From Streptomyces griseiscabiei (GTDB lineage: Bacteria > Actinomycetota > Actinomycetes > Streptomycetales > Streptomycetaceae), in contig NZ_JAGJBZ010000001.1 of NCBI RefSeq assembly GCF_020010925.1, forward strand, positions 2,418,001 through 2,482,000: a stretch of DNA of 64,000 bases, given 5' to 3'. Positions 24,822-32,624 of this stretch are shown here, piece after piece. Below the pieces are notes generated by a model. It worked only from the letters and a program-made list of their open reading frames with translations, searched no databases and had not been told where the DNA came from. Numbering within the stretch: the first letter of the stretch is position 1; every line of letters starts with the position of its first letter. The translations under genes were made by a program, and so were the position numbers.

Positions 24822-26207
24822 ATGCCCATCGCCACGGTCAACCCGGCGAACGGCGAGACGCTCAAGACCTACGACGCCCTGGGCGAGGAGGAGATCGAGC
24901 GCCGCCTCGCCACCGCCGACACCACGTTCCGCGCGTACCGGACCACGTCCTTCGCGGAGCGTGCCCGGCTGATGCGCCGGGCCGCCGAACTCCTCGACGC
25001 GGACGCCGGGGACATCGCCCGGGTGATGACCACCGAGATGGGCAAGCCGGTGAAGCAGGCCCGCGCCGAGGCCGCCAAGTGCGCGAAGGCGATGCGCTGG
25101 TACGCCGACCACGCCGAGGTGCTGCTCACCGACGTGGAGCCGTCCGCCGCGGACGTGCGGGACTCGGGCGCGTCCCGTGCCCTGGTGCGCTACCGGCCGC
25201 TCGGCCCGGTGCTCGCCGTGATGCCGTGGAACTTCCCGCTCTGGCAGGTGATCCGCTTCGCCGCGCCCGCCCTGATGGCCGGCAACGTGGGCCTGCTGAA
25301 GCACGCCTCCAACGTCCCGCAGACCGCCCTCTACCTGGAGGACCTCTTCCTCCGGGCGGGCTTCCCCGAGGGCTGCTTCCAGACCCTGCTGGTCGGCTCC
25401 GGCGCCGTCGAGGACATCCTGCGCGACCCGCGGGTCAAGGCCGCCACCCTCACCGGCAGCGAGCCCGCCGGCCGGGCCGTCGCCTCGGTCGCCGGGGACG
25501 AGGTCAAGAAGACGGTCCTGGAACTGGGCGGCAGCGACCCGTACGTGGTGATGCCGTCCGCCGACGTCGACCGGGCGGCGGAGATCGCGGTGACGGCACG
25601 GACGCAGAACAACGGGCAGTCCTGCATCGCCGCCAAGCGGTTCATCGTGCACGCCGACGTGTACGACGCGTTCGCCGAGCGGTTCGTGGCGGGCATGAAG
25701 GCGCTGAGGGTCGGCGACCCGCTGAAGGAGGAGACGGACATCGGCCCGCTCTCCACCGAGCGGGGCCGCGCCGATCTGGAGGAACTCGTCGACGAGGCCG
25801 TGGAGAGCGGCGCCACGGTGCTGTGCGGCGCCGAACGCCCCGACGGGCCGGGCTGGTTCTACCCGCCGACCGTCCTCGCCGACATCACCCCCGAGATGCG
25901 TGTCCACCACGAGGAGGCGTTCGGCCCGGTCGCCACGCTGTACCGGGTGGCCGACCTCGACGAAGCGGTCGCGATCGCCAACGACACGCCCTTCGGGCTC
26001 AGCTCCAACGTATGGACGCGGGACGCCGCCGAGGTCGACCGTTTCGTCCGGGACCTCGACGCCGGCGCGGTCTACGTCAACGGGATGACCGCCTCCCACC
26101 CGGCGTTCCCGTTCGGCGGGGTCAAACGATCCGGTTACGGGCGTGAGCTGTCCGGACACGGAATCCGGGAGTTCTGCAACATCACCACCGTGTGGCACGG
26201 GGCGTGA
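24822..26207 (+). CDS. gabD: NADP-dependent succinate-semialdehyde dehydrogenase-type aldehyde dehydrogenase
   Basis: A 461-residue aldehyde dehydrogenase. Key features are PLGPVLAVMPWNFPLWQV, the nucleotide region AATLTGSEPAGRAVASVAG, VLELGGSDPYVV with the general-base Glu, and NNGQSCIAAKR with catalytic Cys268. The start MPIATVNPANGETLKTYDAL and overall length fit GabD-like succinate-semialdehyde dehydrogenases, which oxidise succinate semialdehyde to succinate. Substrate choice among short semialdehydes is not certain. GGAGG lies 7 bases before ATG 24822. Confidence 0.85.
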   Translation: MPIATVNPANGETLKTYDALGEEEIERRLATADTTFRAYRTTSFAERARLMRRAAELLDADAGDIARVMTTEMGKPVKQARAEAAKCAKAMRWYADHAEVLLTDVEPSAADVRDSGASRALVRYRPLGPVLAVMPWNFPLWQVIRFAAPALMAGNVGLLKHASNVPQTALYLEDLFLRAGFPEGCFQTLLVGSGAVEDILRDPRVKAATLTGSEPAGRAVASVAGDEVKKTVLELGGSDPYVVMPSADVDRAAEIAVTARTQNNGQSCIAAKRFIVHADVYDAFAERFVAGMKALRVGDPLKEETDIGPLSTERGRADLEELVDEAVESGATVLCGAERPDGPGWFYPPTVLADITPEMRVHHEEAFGPVATLYRVADLDEAVAIANDTPFGLSSNVWTRDAAEVDRFVRDLDAGAVYVNGMTASHPAFPFGGVKRSGYGRELSGHGIREFCNITTVWHGA

Positions 26208-26232
26208 GCGTTCCGCGGCTACCATCCCCGTT

Positions 26233-26469
26233 GTGAACCGCGAAGTGACTCTGCCTCTGATCGTCGACGACCGCGGGACCTTGCAGGTGTCCGCCGCCGA
26301 AGTGAGCAAGCTGCTGCGGACGGTGGGCGGGCGGTGGCTGCACCTGGTGGAGGCGGGCGAGGAACTCGACGAGGACACGGTCGCGACGCTGACGATCGAG
26401 CTGGCGAAGCTGGCGGACCGGATCGATGTGGCGTGCATCGCGCACAGCAGTGGGAGTGCCTCCGGCTAG
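26233..26469 (+). CDS. Small conserved protein (DUF6213-like)
   Basis: A 78-residue protein: MNREVTLPLIVDDRGTLQVS, then AAEVSKLLRTVGGRWLHLVE and a final helix TLTIELAKLADRIDVACIAH. I believe it belongs to the Streptomyces DUF6213 family, of unknown function. It starts at GTG 26233, 25 bp after the aldehyde dehydrogenase gene. Its TAG stop codon is part of the terminal CTAG of the MITE-like element at 26466, so the element may have replaced the original C-terminus. Confidence 0.75.
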   Translation: MNREVTLPLIVDDRGTLQVSAAEVSKLLRTVGGRWLHLVEAGEELDEDTVATLTIELAKLADRIDVACIAHSSGSASG

Positions 26470-26671
26470 TGCCGCGGCAGGCAACGTTTGCCCGTCAAGG
26501 AGCGGCGTCCGGTGCGTGCTCTCGGCGTGCCGGGTGCGAGCCCTCGTACTGGATGTACTTGGGCTTGTGCCCGGTGCGGCGGTGGGGGCCCCTCCCGCTC
26601 GAGCGAAGCCGAGAGTGGGGGGAGCGTGCCGGGCGTCGCGACGGGGCGAACGTTGCCTGTCGCGGCACTAG
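26466..26671. mobile_element. MITE-like element with 28-bp terminal inverted repeats
   Basis: A 206-bp stretch bounded by inverted repeats 26466-26493 and 26644-26671 that match at 26 of 28 positions. Both ends begin CTAGTGCCGCG and share GGCAACGTT further in. The interior has no convincing gene, but includes a GTAC-N5-GTAC palindrome near 26547 and an imperfect hairpin around 26590-26622. CTAG at each tip may be the target sequence. Length, long terminal repeats and lack of coding sequence fit a miniature inverted-repeat element moved by a transposase elsewhere. No second copy is in this window. Confidence 0.75.
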
Positions 26672-26730
26672 GGGCCGCTTCCAGGTCGTCGGCCGGCTGC
26701 GGGTCGTTCGTGGTCGCTCGCGCAGTTCCC

Positions 26731-26750
26731 CGCGCCCCCGACGGGGCGCG
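26731..26750 (-). terminator. Hairpin after the TenA-like gene
   Basis: CGCGCCCC and GGGGCGCG pair across a 3-4 nt loop directly beyond the minus-strand TenA-like gene. The left arm is part of a dispersed repeat copy (26720-26738). Confidence 0.55.
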
Positions 26751-26753
26751 TCC

Positions 26754-27416
26754 TCAGAGGCGCGCCAAAGTGGTCCAGAACATCGACTCGTAGCTCTCGA
26801 GCAGTCGGCCGTGGCCGTCGGCCACGTCCTCGTCGATGCGGTCGGCGTCCAGGGCGGCCTGTAACGCCGCCCTCGCCCGCTCCGCCAGTTCCGGTGCCGG
26901 CTCGGCGAAGAAGTCGAAGAAGCCGCAGGCCTCGTCGGTGAAGCCGTACCGGTCGCGCAGGGCCCGGGCGATCGTCGCGCAATAGCCGCCCCAGGAAGCG
27001 AAGTTGGCGCTCAGGGCGAGCACCACGTCGGCCGGGGCCGCGCCCAGGGCGAGCCGGGCGACGTACGACGGATACGCCTGGCAGCCCGGCAGCGGCTCGT
27101 AGGCCGCCGCCCGCTTCTCGTCCACCCCGCACGCCTCCGCGAGCGCCCCGAGCCGCCCCGCCGCCACCGCCTCCCCCTCCGCGAGCATCTCGAAGAAGGG
27201 GGCGCTCGCCGGTTCCCCGGCCGCCGACCGCACGGCCAGATGGCGGAAGGAGAGCAGATCCGCGGCGATCACCAGCCGCTGCTCCATCGCGAGCGCGGCG
27301 AGCGTGTCGAGCCCGGCCGCGCCGGAGGCGATGAGGGGCAGCAGTGGATTGGCACCGGGTCCCGGGGCGAGCCGTGCGGCGGTGGCTTCCAGCACTTCTC
27401 CGGCCGTACGTGTCAT
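26754..27416 (-). CDS. TenA/heme-oxygenase-like fold protein
   Basis: A 220-residue all-helical protein of the TenA/THI-4 group, with LAALAMEQRLVIAADLLSFR, ACGVDEKRAAAYEPLPGCQA and LSANFASWGGYCATIARALR. TenA proteins hydrolyse thiamin breakdown products, but this shorter set of motifs is also found in proteins of unknown role. No thiamin gene or TPP riboswitch is nearby, so the thiamin role is not supported by context. It starts at ATG 27416. Confidence 0.7.
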   Translation of the reverse strand: MTRTAGEVLEATAARLAPGPGANPLLPLIASGAAGLDTLAALAMEQRLVIAADLLSFRHLAVRSAAGEPASAPFFEMLAEGEAVAAGRLGALAEACGVDEKRAAAYEPLPGCQAYPSYVARLALGAAPADVVLALSANFASWGGYCATIARALRDRYGFTDEACGFFDFFAEPAPELAERARAALQAALDADRIDEDVADGHGRLLESYESMFWTTLARL

Positions 27417-27494
27417 CGAGCACTCCCGTCGGGTTCACCTGTCGTCACCGCTGGTCAGCGGCCCGTGGCCCGGCCGGACAGCCGCCCCTCGGCG

Positions 27495-28721
27495 CTACCG
27501 GATCGGCATCCCCGACAGGGTCCGGGCGATCACCAGCCGCTGCACCTCACTCGTACCCTCGAAGATGGTGTAGATAGCCGCGTCCCGGTGCATCCGCTCG
27601 ACCGGGTACTCCCGGGTGTATCCGTTGCCGCCCAGTATCTGGATGGCCTGCGCGGTCACCTTCTTCGCCGTCTCGCTCGCGAACAGCTTCGACTGGGAGC
27701 CCTCGGCCGCGGTGAACGGCCGGCCGTTGATCGCCATCCAGGACGCCCGCCACACCAGGAGCCGCGCCGCGTCGACGGAGGTCCGCATGTCGGCGAGCTG
27801 GAAGGCGACGCCCTGGTTGTCGATGATGGGGCGGCCGAACTGCTCACGGGTCTTGGCGTAGTCGAGGGCCACCTCGTACGCGGCACGGGCGGTGCCCACC
27901 GCCATGGCGCCCACGGCCGGGCGGGACGCCTCGAACGTGGCCATCGCCGCGTTCTTCACGCGCTCGCCACCGCTCTTCGCCCGCTCATGGGCCCGCGCCA
28001 GGCGCTCGTCGAGCTTCTCCTTGCCGCCGAGGAGGCAGGAGCCGGGGACGCGGGCGTCCTCCAGGACGACCTCGGCGGTGTGGGAGGCGCGGATGCCGTG
28101 CTTCTTGAACTTCTGGCCCTGGGACAGGCCGGGCGTGTTCGGCGGGACGATGAAGGACGCGTGGCCCTTGGAGCCCAGTTCGGGGTCGACCACGGCGACG
28201 ACGACATGGACGTTGGCGATGCCGCCGTTGGTCGCCCAGGTCTTGGTGCCGTTGAGGACCCACTCGTCCTTGGCCTCGTCGTACACCGCGCGCGTGCGCA
28301 TGGAGGCCACGTCGGAGCCGGCGTCGGGCTCGGAGGAGCAGAACGCGGCGACCTTGACGTCGTTGGCGTCGCCGTACATCTGGGGGATCCAGGTGCCGAT
28401 CTGCTCCTCGGTGCCGTTGGCGAGGACGCCCACGGCGGCGAGGCCGGTGCCGACGATGGACAGGGCGATGCCCGCGTCGCCCCAGAAGAGCTCCTCCATG
28501 GCCATGGGGATGCCGAGGCCGGTGGGGTCGAAGTACTGCTGGGCGTAGAAGTCCAGGGAGTAGATGCCGACCTTGGCGGCCTCCTGGATCACCGGCCAGG
28601 GGGTCTCCTCGCGCTCGTCCCACTCGGCGGCCGCGGGGCGAATGACATCGGCGGCGAATCCGTGGAGCCAGTCGCGGACCTCTCGCTGTTCCTCGTTGAG
28701 TTCCATGGTGAACTCGGCCAT
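27495..28721 (-). CDS. Acyl-CoA dehydrogenase
   Basis: A 408-residue acyl-CoA dehydrogenase with FCSSEPDAGSDVASMRTRAV, WVLNGTKTWATNGGIANVHV, FGRPIIDNQGVAFQLADMRT and the ending QILGGNGYTREYPVERMHRD, where the Glu in YTREYPVERM-type sequences is the usual catalytic base of short/medium-chain enzymes. It catalyses the first step of fatty acyl-CoA oxidation. It is divergent from a TetR gene; the gap holds two palindromes near its own start. ATG 28721 has GGAGG upstream. Confidence 0.9.
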   Translation of the reverse strand: MAEFTMELNEEQREVRDWLHGFAADVIRPAAAEWDEREETPWPVIQEAAKVGIYSLDFYAQQYFDPTGLGIPMAMEELFWGDAGIALSIVGTGLAAVGVLANGTEEQIGTWIPQMYGDANDVKVAAFCSSEPDAGSDVASMRTRAVYDEAKDEWVLNGTKTWATNGGIANVHVVVAVVDPELGSKGHASFIVPPNTPGLSQGQKFKKHGIRASHTAEVVLEDARVPGSCLLGGKEKLDERLARAHERAKSGGERVKNAAMATFEASRPAVGAMAVGTARAAYEVALDYAKTREQFGRPIIDNQGVAFQLADMRTSVDAARLLVWRASWMAINGRPFTAAEGSQSKLFASETAKKVTAQAIQILGGNGYTREYPVERMHRDAAIYTIFEGTSEVQRLVIARTLSGMPIR

Positions 28722-28748
28722 GACGCGCCTCCAGCACTGCACTAAGAT

Positions 28749-28763
28749 GTTACCTGCGGTAAC
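28749..28763. promoter_or_regulatory. Candidate TetR operator O1
   Basis: GTTACC-TGC-GGTAAC is a perfect 6-3-6 palindrome 28 bp upstream of the acyl-CoA dehydrogenase start, in the gap shared with the divergent TetR gene at 28905. Confidence 0.65.
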
Positions 28764-28772
28764 TGCGAGTCT

Positions 28773-28787
28773 GTTACCGGTCGGTAG
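28773..28787. promoter_or_regulatory. Candidate TetR operator O2
   Basis: GTTACCGGTCGGTAG contains TACC and GGTA arms around GGTC and repeats the TTACC motif of O1 about 24 bp away (similar helix face). Together they suggest cooperative binding by the TetR protein encoded at 28905. Confidence 0.6.
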
Positions 28788-28904
28788 GAAAAGTCAACTC
28801 CCGGGGCGCACCCGGTAGCCCGTTCGACCCGTTCGATCGGGTCGTGCCAATCAGTGTTAGTTTGCGCAAGGCGTCACCGTCATCAGTATTTGGGGGAGAG
28901 ACTC

Positions 28905-29549
28905 ATGGACACCACGCAGCGGACCGACCAGGAGCGGTCCGCCGACCGCCGTCGGCGCGAGCTGCTGGAGGCCGCGGACCGGGTCGTGCTCCGTGACGGC
29001 CCCGGAGCGTCGATGAACGCCATCGCCGCCGAGGCCGGCATCACCAAGCCGATCCTCTACCGCCATTTCGGTGACAAGGGCGGACTGTACGCCGCCCTCG
29101 CCCAGCGCCACACGGACGCCCTCCTCGACTCGCTGCGGGCCGCGCTGGACGCCCCGGCGGAGCGCCGCGAGCGCGTCGAGGCGACCCTCGACACCTATCT
29201 GGCGGCCATCGAGGCCCGCCCCCAGGTGTACCGCTTCCTGATGCACCCGGCGGAGGGCGGCCAGCCCGCCGACCAGGGCTTCGACGTCGGCAGGCACTCG
29301 GCCCCCCTGCTGCGCCGCATGGGCGAGGAACTCGGCAAGGTCATAGAGGACCGCCTCGACCTCGGCCCCGACAGCCGTCTGCTGTCACGTGTATGGGGCC
29401 ACGGCATCGTCGGCATGATGCACGCGGCCGGCGACTGGTGGCTCAACGAACGCCCCCTCTCCAGGGCCGAGTTGGTCCGCAGCCTCGCCGACCTCCTCTG
29501 GGGCCGTCTGGCAGCGGCGGGCGACAAGGTGGGCAGCCCGGGCTTCTAG
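28905..29549 (+). CDS. TetR family transcriptional regulator
   Basis: A 214-residue TetR regulator with a clear helix-turn-helix (MNAIAAEAGITKPILYRHFG, about residues 38-57) and a C-terminal domain ending WWLNERPLSRAELVRSLADL that is common among regulators of fatty acid metabolism. It is divergent from the acyl-CoA dehydrogenase gene and two palindromes lie between them, so it likely represses that gene and itself until an acyl-CoA binds. ATG 28905 follows GGGGGAGAG; an upstream in-frame start at 28854 adds unlikely residues. Confidence 0.9.
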   Translation: MDTTQRTDQERSADRRRRELLEAADRVVLRDGPGASMNAIAAEAGITKPILYRHFGDKGGLYAALAQRHTDALLDSLRAALDAPAERRERVEATLDTYLAAIEARPQVYRFLMHPAEGGQPADQGFDVGRHSAPLLRRMGEELGKVIEDRLDLGPDSRLLSRVWGHGIVGMMHAAGDWWLNERPLSRAELVRSLADLLWGRLAAAGDKVGSPGF

Positions 29550-29586
29550 AGGGTTCCTTGTCGCAGGGGCCGGGGACAAGCGCCCC

Positions 29587-29668
29587 TGAAAGGGGCGCGG
29601 GGCTGTATCGATATGCGGCTCCGCCGCGTGGGCGCGAGAACCCCCACCGCACGCGCACCCGCCGACGG
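29587..29668 (+). repeat. Dispersed intergenic repeat, type B copy 2
   Basis: About 80 bp that match 22624-22704 closely, from AGGGGCGCGGGGCTGT through GCCGCGTGGGCGCGAGAA to CGCACCCGCCGACGGAC. It fills the gap between the convergent TetR and peptide deformylase genes. Confidence 0.8.
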
Positions 29669-29670
29669 AC

Positions 29671-30210
29671 TCACGCCCCCCACGACGCCCGGGCGACCTT
29701 CCGCATCAGCCGAGACCGCCGCCACCCCGACAGCCGGTCCGCATACACCCGGCCCTCAAGGTGATCGCACTCGTGCTGAAGACACCGCGCGAAGAACCCG
29801 CTCCCCGACACCCGCACCCGGTCCCCGTCCACCGTGAACCCCTCCACCACGGCCTCGTCGTACCGCTCCACCCCCGCCTCCAGGCCGGGCAGGGACAGAC
29901 AACCCTCGGGCCCGCGCAGTACGATCCCCTCGGTCGAGACCAGCCGGGGATTGACCACATGCCCGAGATGACGGACGTCCTCGTCGTCCGGACAGTCGTA
30001 CACGAACACCCGGAGCCCCCGGCCCACCTGGTTCGCGGCCAGCCCCACCCCCCGCGCGTCGTACATCGTCGCGAACATGTCCTCCACAAGCCGCACCAGT
30101 TCGGGCCCGAACTCCGTCACGTCTTCACAAGGCGCCTGCAATACGGGGTCCCCGAGCAGTGTCATGGGGAGAACGCGCCCTCGGGCGCCGGGAATCGAGC
30201 CGTTTCGCAT
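29671..30210 (-). CDS. def: Peptide deformylase
   Basis: A 179-residue peptide deformylase. All three family motifs are intact: GVGLAANQVG, EGCLSLPG and QHECDHLEG (metal-binding His-Glu-x-x-His). It removes the formyl group from the N-terminal Met of new proteins. Streptomyces carry several paralogues, so this may not be the essential one. I use ATG 30210; the frame is open upstream, and ATG 30165 (MTLLGDPVLQ) is a plausible shorter start. Confidence 0.93.
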   Translation of the reverse strand: MRNGSIPGARGRVLPMTLLGDPVLQAPCEDVTEFGPELVRLVEDMFATMYDARGVGLAANQVGRGLRVFVYDCPDDEDVRHLGHVVNPRLVSTEGIVLRGPEGCLSLPGLEAGVERYDEAVVEGFTVDGDRVRVSGSGFFARCLQHECDHLEGRVYADRLSGWRRSRLMRKVARASWGA

Positions 30211-30362
30211 GGCCGCAAGAGTACGTTCCCACCCGATTTGGCCGGGCCGGCGGGTGCAACGCACCCGTCGAGATTCGGGCGCGTGAGTGGATCTCGATAG
30301 GCTTTGGTCCACACGTTGCCGGGACTGGGCGCGGCGCTGTACGCAAGGAGGATCGAGAACTG

Positions 30363-31601
30363 ATGGCAGGCAACTCGGACCCGCTCACGCCGCGGGCCAA
30401 GCTGGCCGTGACGGCGGGCAAGGCGGTCGCGGCGGCATCGCGTGCCGCTGGACGCGGTAGCGGATCTGTGATCGGTGGCCGGGTGGCACTGAAACTCGAC
30501 CCCGACCTCCTCGCCCGGCTCGCACAGAGCCTGGACGTCGTCCTGGTCTCCGCCACCAACGGCAAGACCACCACGACCCGGCTGATCGCCGAGGCACTGC
30601 GCGCGGCGGGCGAGGTCGTCTCGAACGCGCTCGGCGCCAACATGCCCGCGGGCATCACCTCGGCGCTCGCCGGGAACTCGGACGCCAAGTTCGCGGTCAT
30701 CGAGGTCGACGAGAAGTACCTCGCCGGTGTCGCGCGGGACACCGACCCCAAGTGCATCGCACTGCTCAACCTCTCCCGCGACCAGCTCGACCGTGCCGCC
30801 GAGACCCGCATGATGGCGGAGGCGTGGCGGGAGGGCCTGGCCGGCACCAAGGCCGTCGTGGTGGCCAACTGCGACGACCCGCTGATCGTGTGGGCGGCCT
30901 CGTCGTCGCCGAACGTGATCTGGGTCGCGGTCGGCCAGATGTGGAAGGACGACGCCTGGTCCTGCCCGTCCTGCGGCGGTGTGATGCAGCGCCCCGGCGA
31001 CGACTGGTTCTGCGGCGAGTGCGGTTTCCGCCGCCCGACGCCGAGCTGGGCGCTCTCCGGCGACCACGTCCTCGACCCGCACGGCTCGGCCTGGCCGATC
31101 CACCTCCAGCTGCCGGGCCGCGCCAACAAGGCGAACGCCGCCTCGTCGGCCGCCACCGCCGCCGTCTTCGGGGTGCCCCCGCAGGTCGCCCTGGAACGGA
31201 TGTACCAGGTGCAGGCGGTGGCCGGGCGGTACGACGTGGTGCAGTTCATGCAGCGCGATCTGCGGCTGCTGCTCGCCAAGAACCCGGCGGGCTGGCTGGA
31301 GACGTTCTCGCTGATCGACCCGCCGCCGTCGCCGGTGATCCTGTCGGTGAACGCGCGCGGCGCCGACGGCACGGACACCTCGTGGCTGTGGGACGTGGAC
31401 TACACCCGGCTGACCGGCCACCCGATCTTCGTGCTGGGCGACCGCAAGCTCGACCTCGCGGTACGTCTGGAGGTGGCGAACCAGCACTTCCAGGTCTGCG
31501 ACACCCTCGACCAGGCGGTGCAGATGTGCCCGCCCGGCCGGATCGAGGTCATCGCCAACTACACCGCGTTCCAGGACCTGCGCCGCCGCGTGGGCAACTG
31601 A
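30363..31601 (+). CDS. murT: Lipid II isoglutaminyl synthase subunit MurT
   Basis: A 412-residue Mur-ligase-like protein. The ATP site is SATNGKTTTTRLIAEALRAA (about 64-83), the central domain has NLSRDQLDRAAETRMMAE, and a zinc ribbon (CPSCGGV with FCGECGF, about 201-222) is inserted, which is diagnostic of MurT. The C-terminal DUF1727 domain binds GatD. With GatD it amidates the D-Glu of the peptidoglycan stem peptide. The gene starts at ATG 30363 after AAGGAGG and is followed 48 bp later by gatD. Confidence 0.96.
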   Translation: MAGNSDPLTPRAKLAVTAGKAVAAASRAAGRGSGSVIGGRVALKLDPDLLARLAQSLDVVLVSATNGKTTTTRLIAEALRAAGEVVSNALGANMPAGITSALAGNSDAKFAVIEVDEKYLAGVARDTDPKCIALLNLSRDQLDRAAETRMMAEAWREGLAGTKAVVVANCDDPLIVWAASSSPNVIWVAVGQMWKDDAWSCPSCGGVMQRPGDDWFCGECGFRRPTPSWALSGDHVLDPHGSAWPIHLQLPGRANKANAASSAATAAVFGVPPQVALERMYQVQAVAGRYDVVQFMQRDLRLLLAKNPAGWLETFSLIDPPPSPVILSVNARGADGTDTSWLWDVDYTRLTGHPIFVLGDRKLDLAVRLEVANQHFQVCDTLDQAVQMCPPGRIEVIANYTAFQDLRRRVGN

Positions 31602-31649
31602 GCACCCGGCCACGAACGACCATGAACGACTCTGAGGGGCACTGACTTC

Positions 31650-32378
31650 ATGAGCGACAACAGTCTGCGGGTCGTCTGGGTCTACCCGGACCTGCTCAGC
31701 ACCTACGGCGACCAGGGCAACGTCCTCGTCGTCGAGCGCCGGGCGCGCCAGCGCGGCCTGGACGTGGCCCGGCTGGACGTGCGCAGCGACCAGCCGATCC
31801 CGACCTCCGGCGACATCTATCTGATCGGCGGCGGCGAGGACCGGCCGCAGCGGCTGGCGGCCGAGCGGCTGCGCCGGGACCGGCATCTGTACCAGGCGGT
31901 GAACAACGGGGCGATCGTCTTCGCGGTCTGCGCCGGGTACCAGATCCTCGGCCACGAGTTCGTCAACGACCTCGGTCAGCGTGAGCCGGGCCTCGGTCTG
32001 CTCGACGTGACGACGACCCGTGGCGAGGGCGAGCGGTGTGTCGGCGACGTCCTCGCGGACATCGACCCGCGCCTCGGGCTGCCCCAGCTGACCGGGTTCG
32101 AGAACCACCAGGGCGTCACCCACCTCGGCCCCACCGCCCGCCCGCTGGCGAACGTACGGCTCGGCAAGGGCAACGGCACGGGCGACGGCACGGAGGGCGC
32201 GTACAACGACACCGTGTTCGGTACGTACATGCACGGGCCGGTGCTGGCGCGGAACCCGCAGATCGCGGACCTGCTGCTGAAGCTGGCGCTGGATGTGAAC
32301 GCGCTGCCGCCGACCGACGACCGCTGGTTCGAGGCGCTGCGCGACGAGCGCATCTCGGCGGCGACACAGCCCGCGTAA
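31650..32378 (+). CDS. gatD: Lipid II isoglutaminyl synthase glutaminase subunit GatD
   Basis: A 242-residue class I glutamine amidotransferase-like protein of the CobB/CobQ group. The nucleophile Cys94 is in FAVCAGYQILG, and TYMHGPVLARNP supplies the catalytic His. It releases ammonia from glutamine for MurT, which uses it to amidate lipid II. Its position right after murT is the standard arrangement. Confidence 0.96.
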   Translation: MSDNSLRVVWVYPDLLSTYGDQGNVLVVERRARQRGLDVARLDVRSDQPIPTSGDIYLIGGGEDRPQRLAAERLRRDRHLYQAVNNGAIVFAVCAGYQILGHEFVNDLGQREPGLGLLDVTTTRGEGERCVGDVLADIDPRLGLPQLTGFENHQGVTHLGPTARPLANVRLGKGNGTGDGTEGAYNDTVFGTYMHGPVLARNPQIADLLLKLALDVNALPPTDDRWFEALRDERISAATQPA

Positions 32379-32624
32379 CGCGCCGCGCGAGCCGGGCCGG
32401 GGAGCCTGAGAAACGGTTCCTCAGTGCCCGGACGAAAGCCCGTACGACACCGCCCCCGCTCATGTGTGACAGCCCGTCTGACCAGGGCTCCGCTCACCTG
32501 TGCGGGGGCGTCCAGCAGGCGGACGCCCGCTACGGGAGGGGCCCCCGCCGCCGGTAGGGTGGCGGCGTTTCCAGCCGGACAGAGCGGTCCGGTCCCCGGC
32601 CCACGTCGAGAAGGTATTCGGGCT

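Noticed and set aside
26334..26864. Open frames crossing the 26.5-26.7 kb gap
   Set aside because: They run across the inverted-repeat element and have no ribosome site or protein-like sequence.
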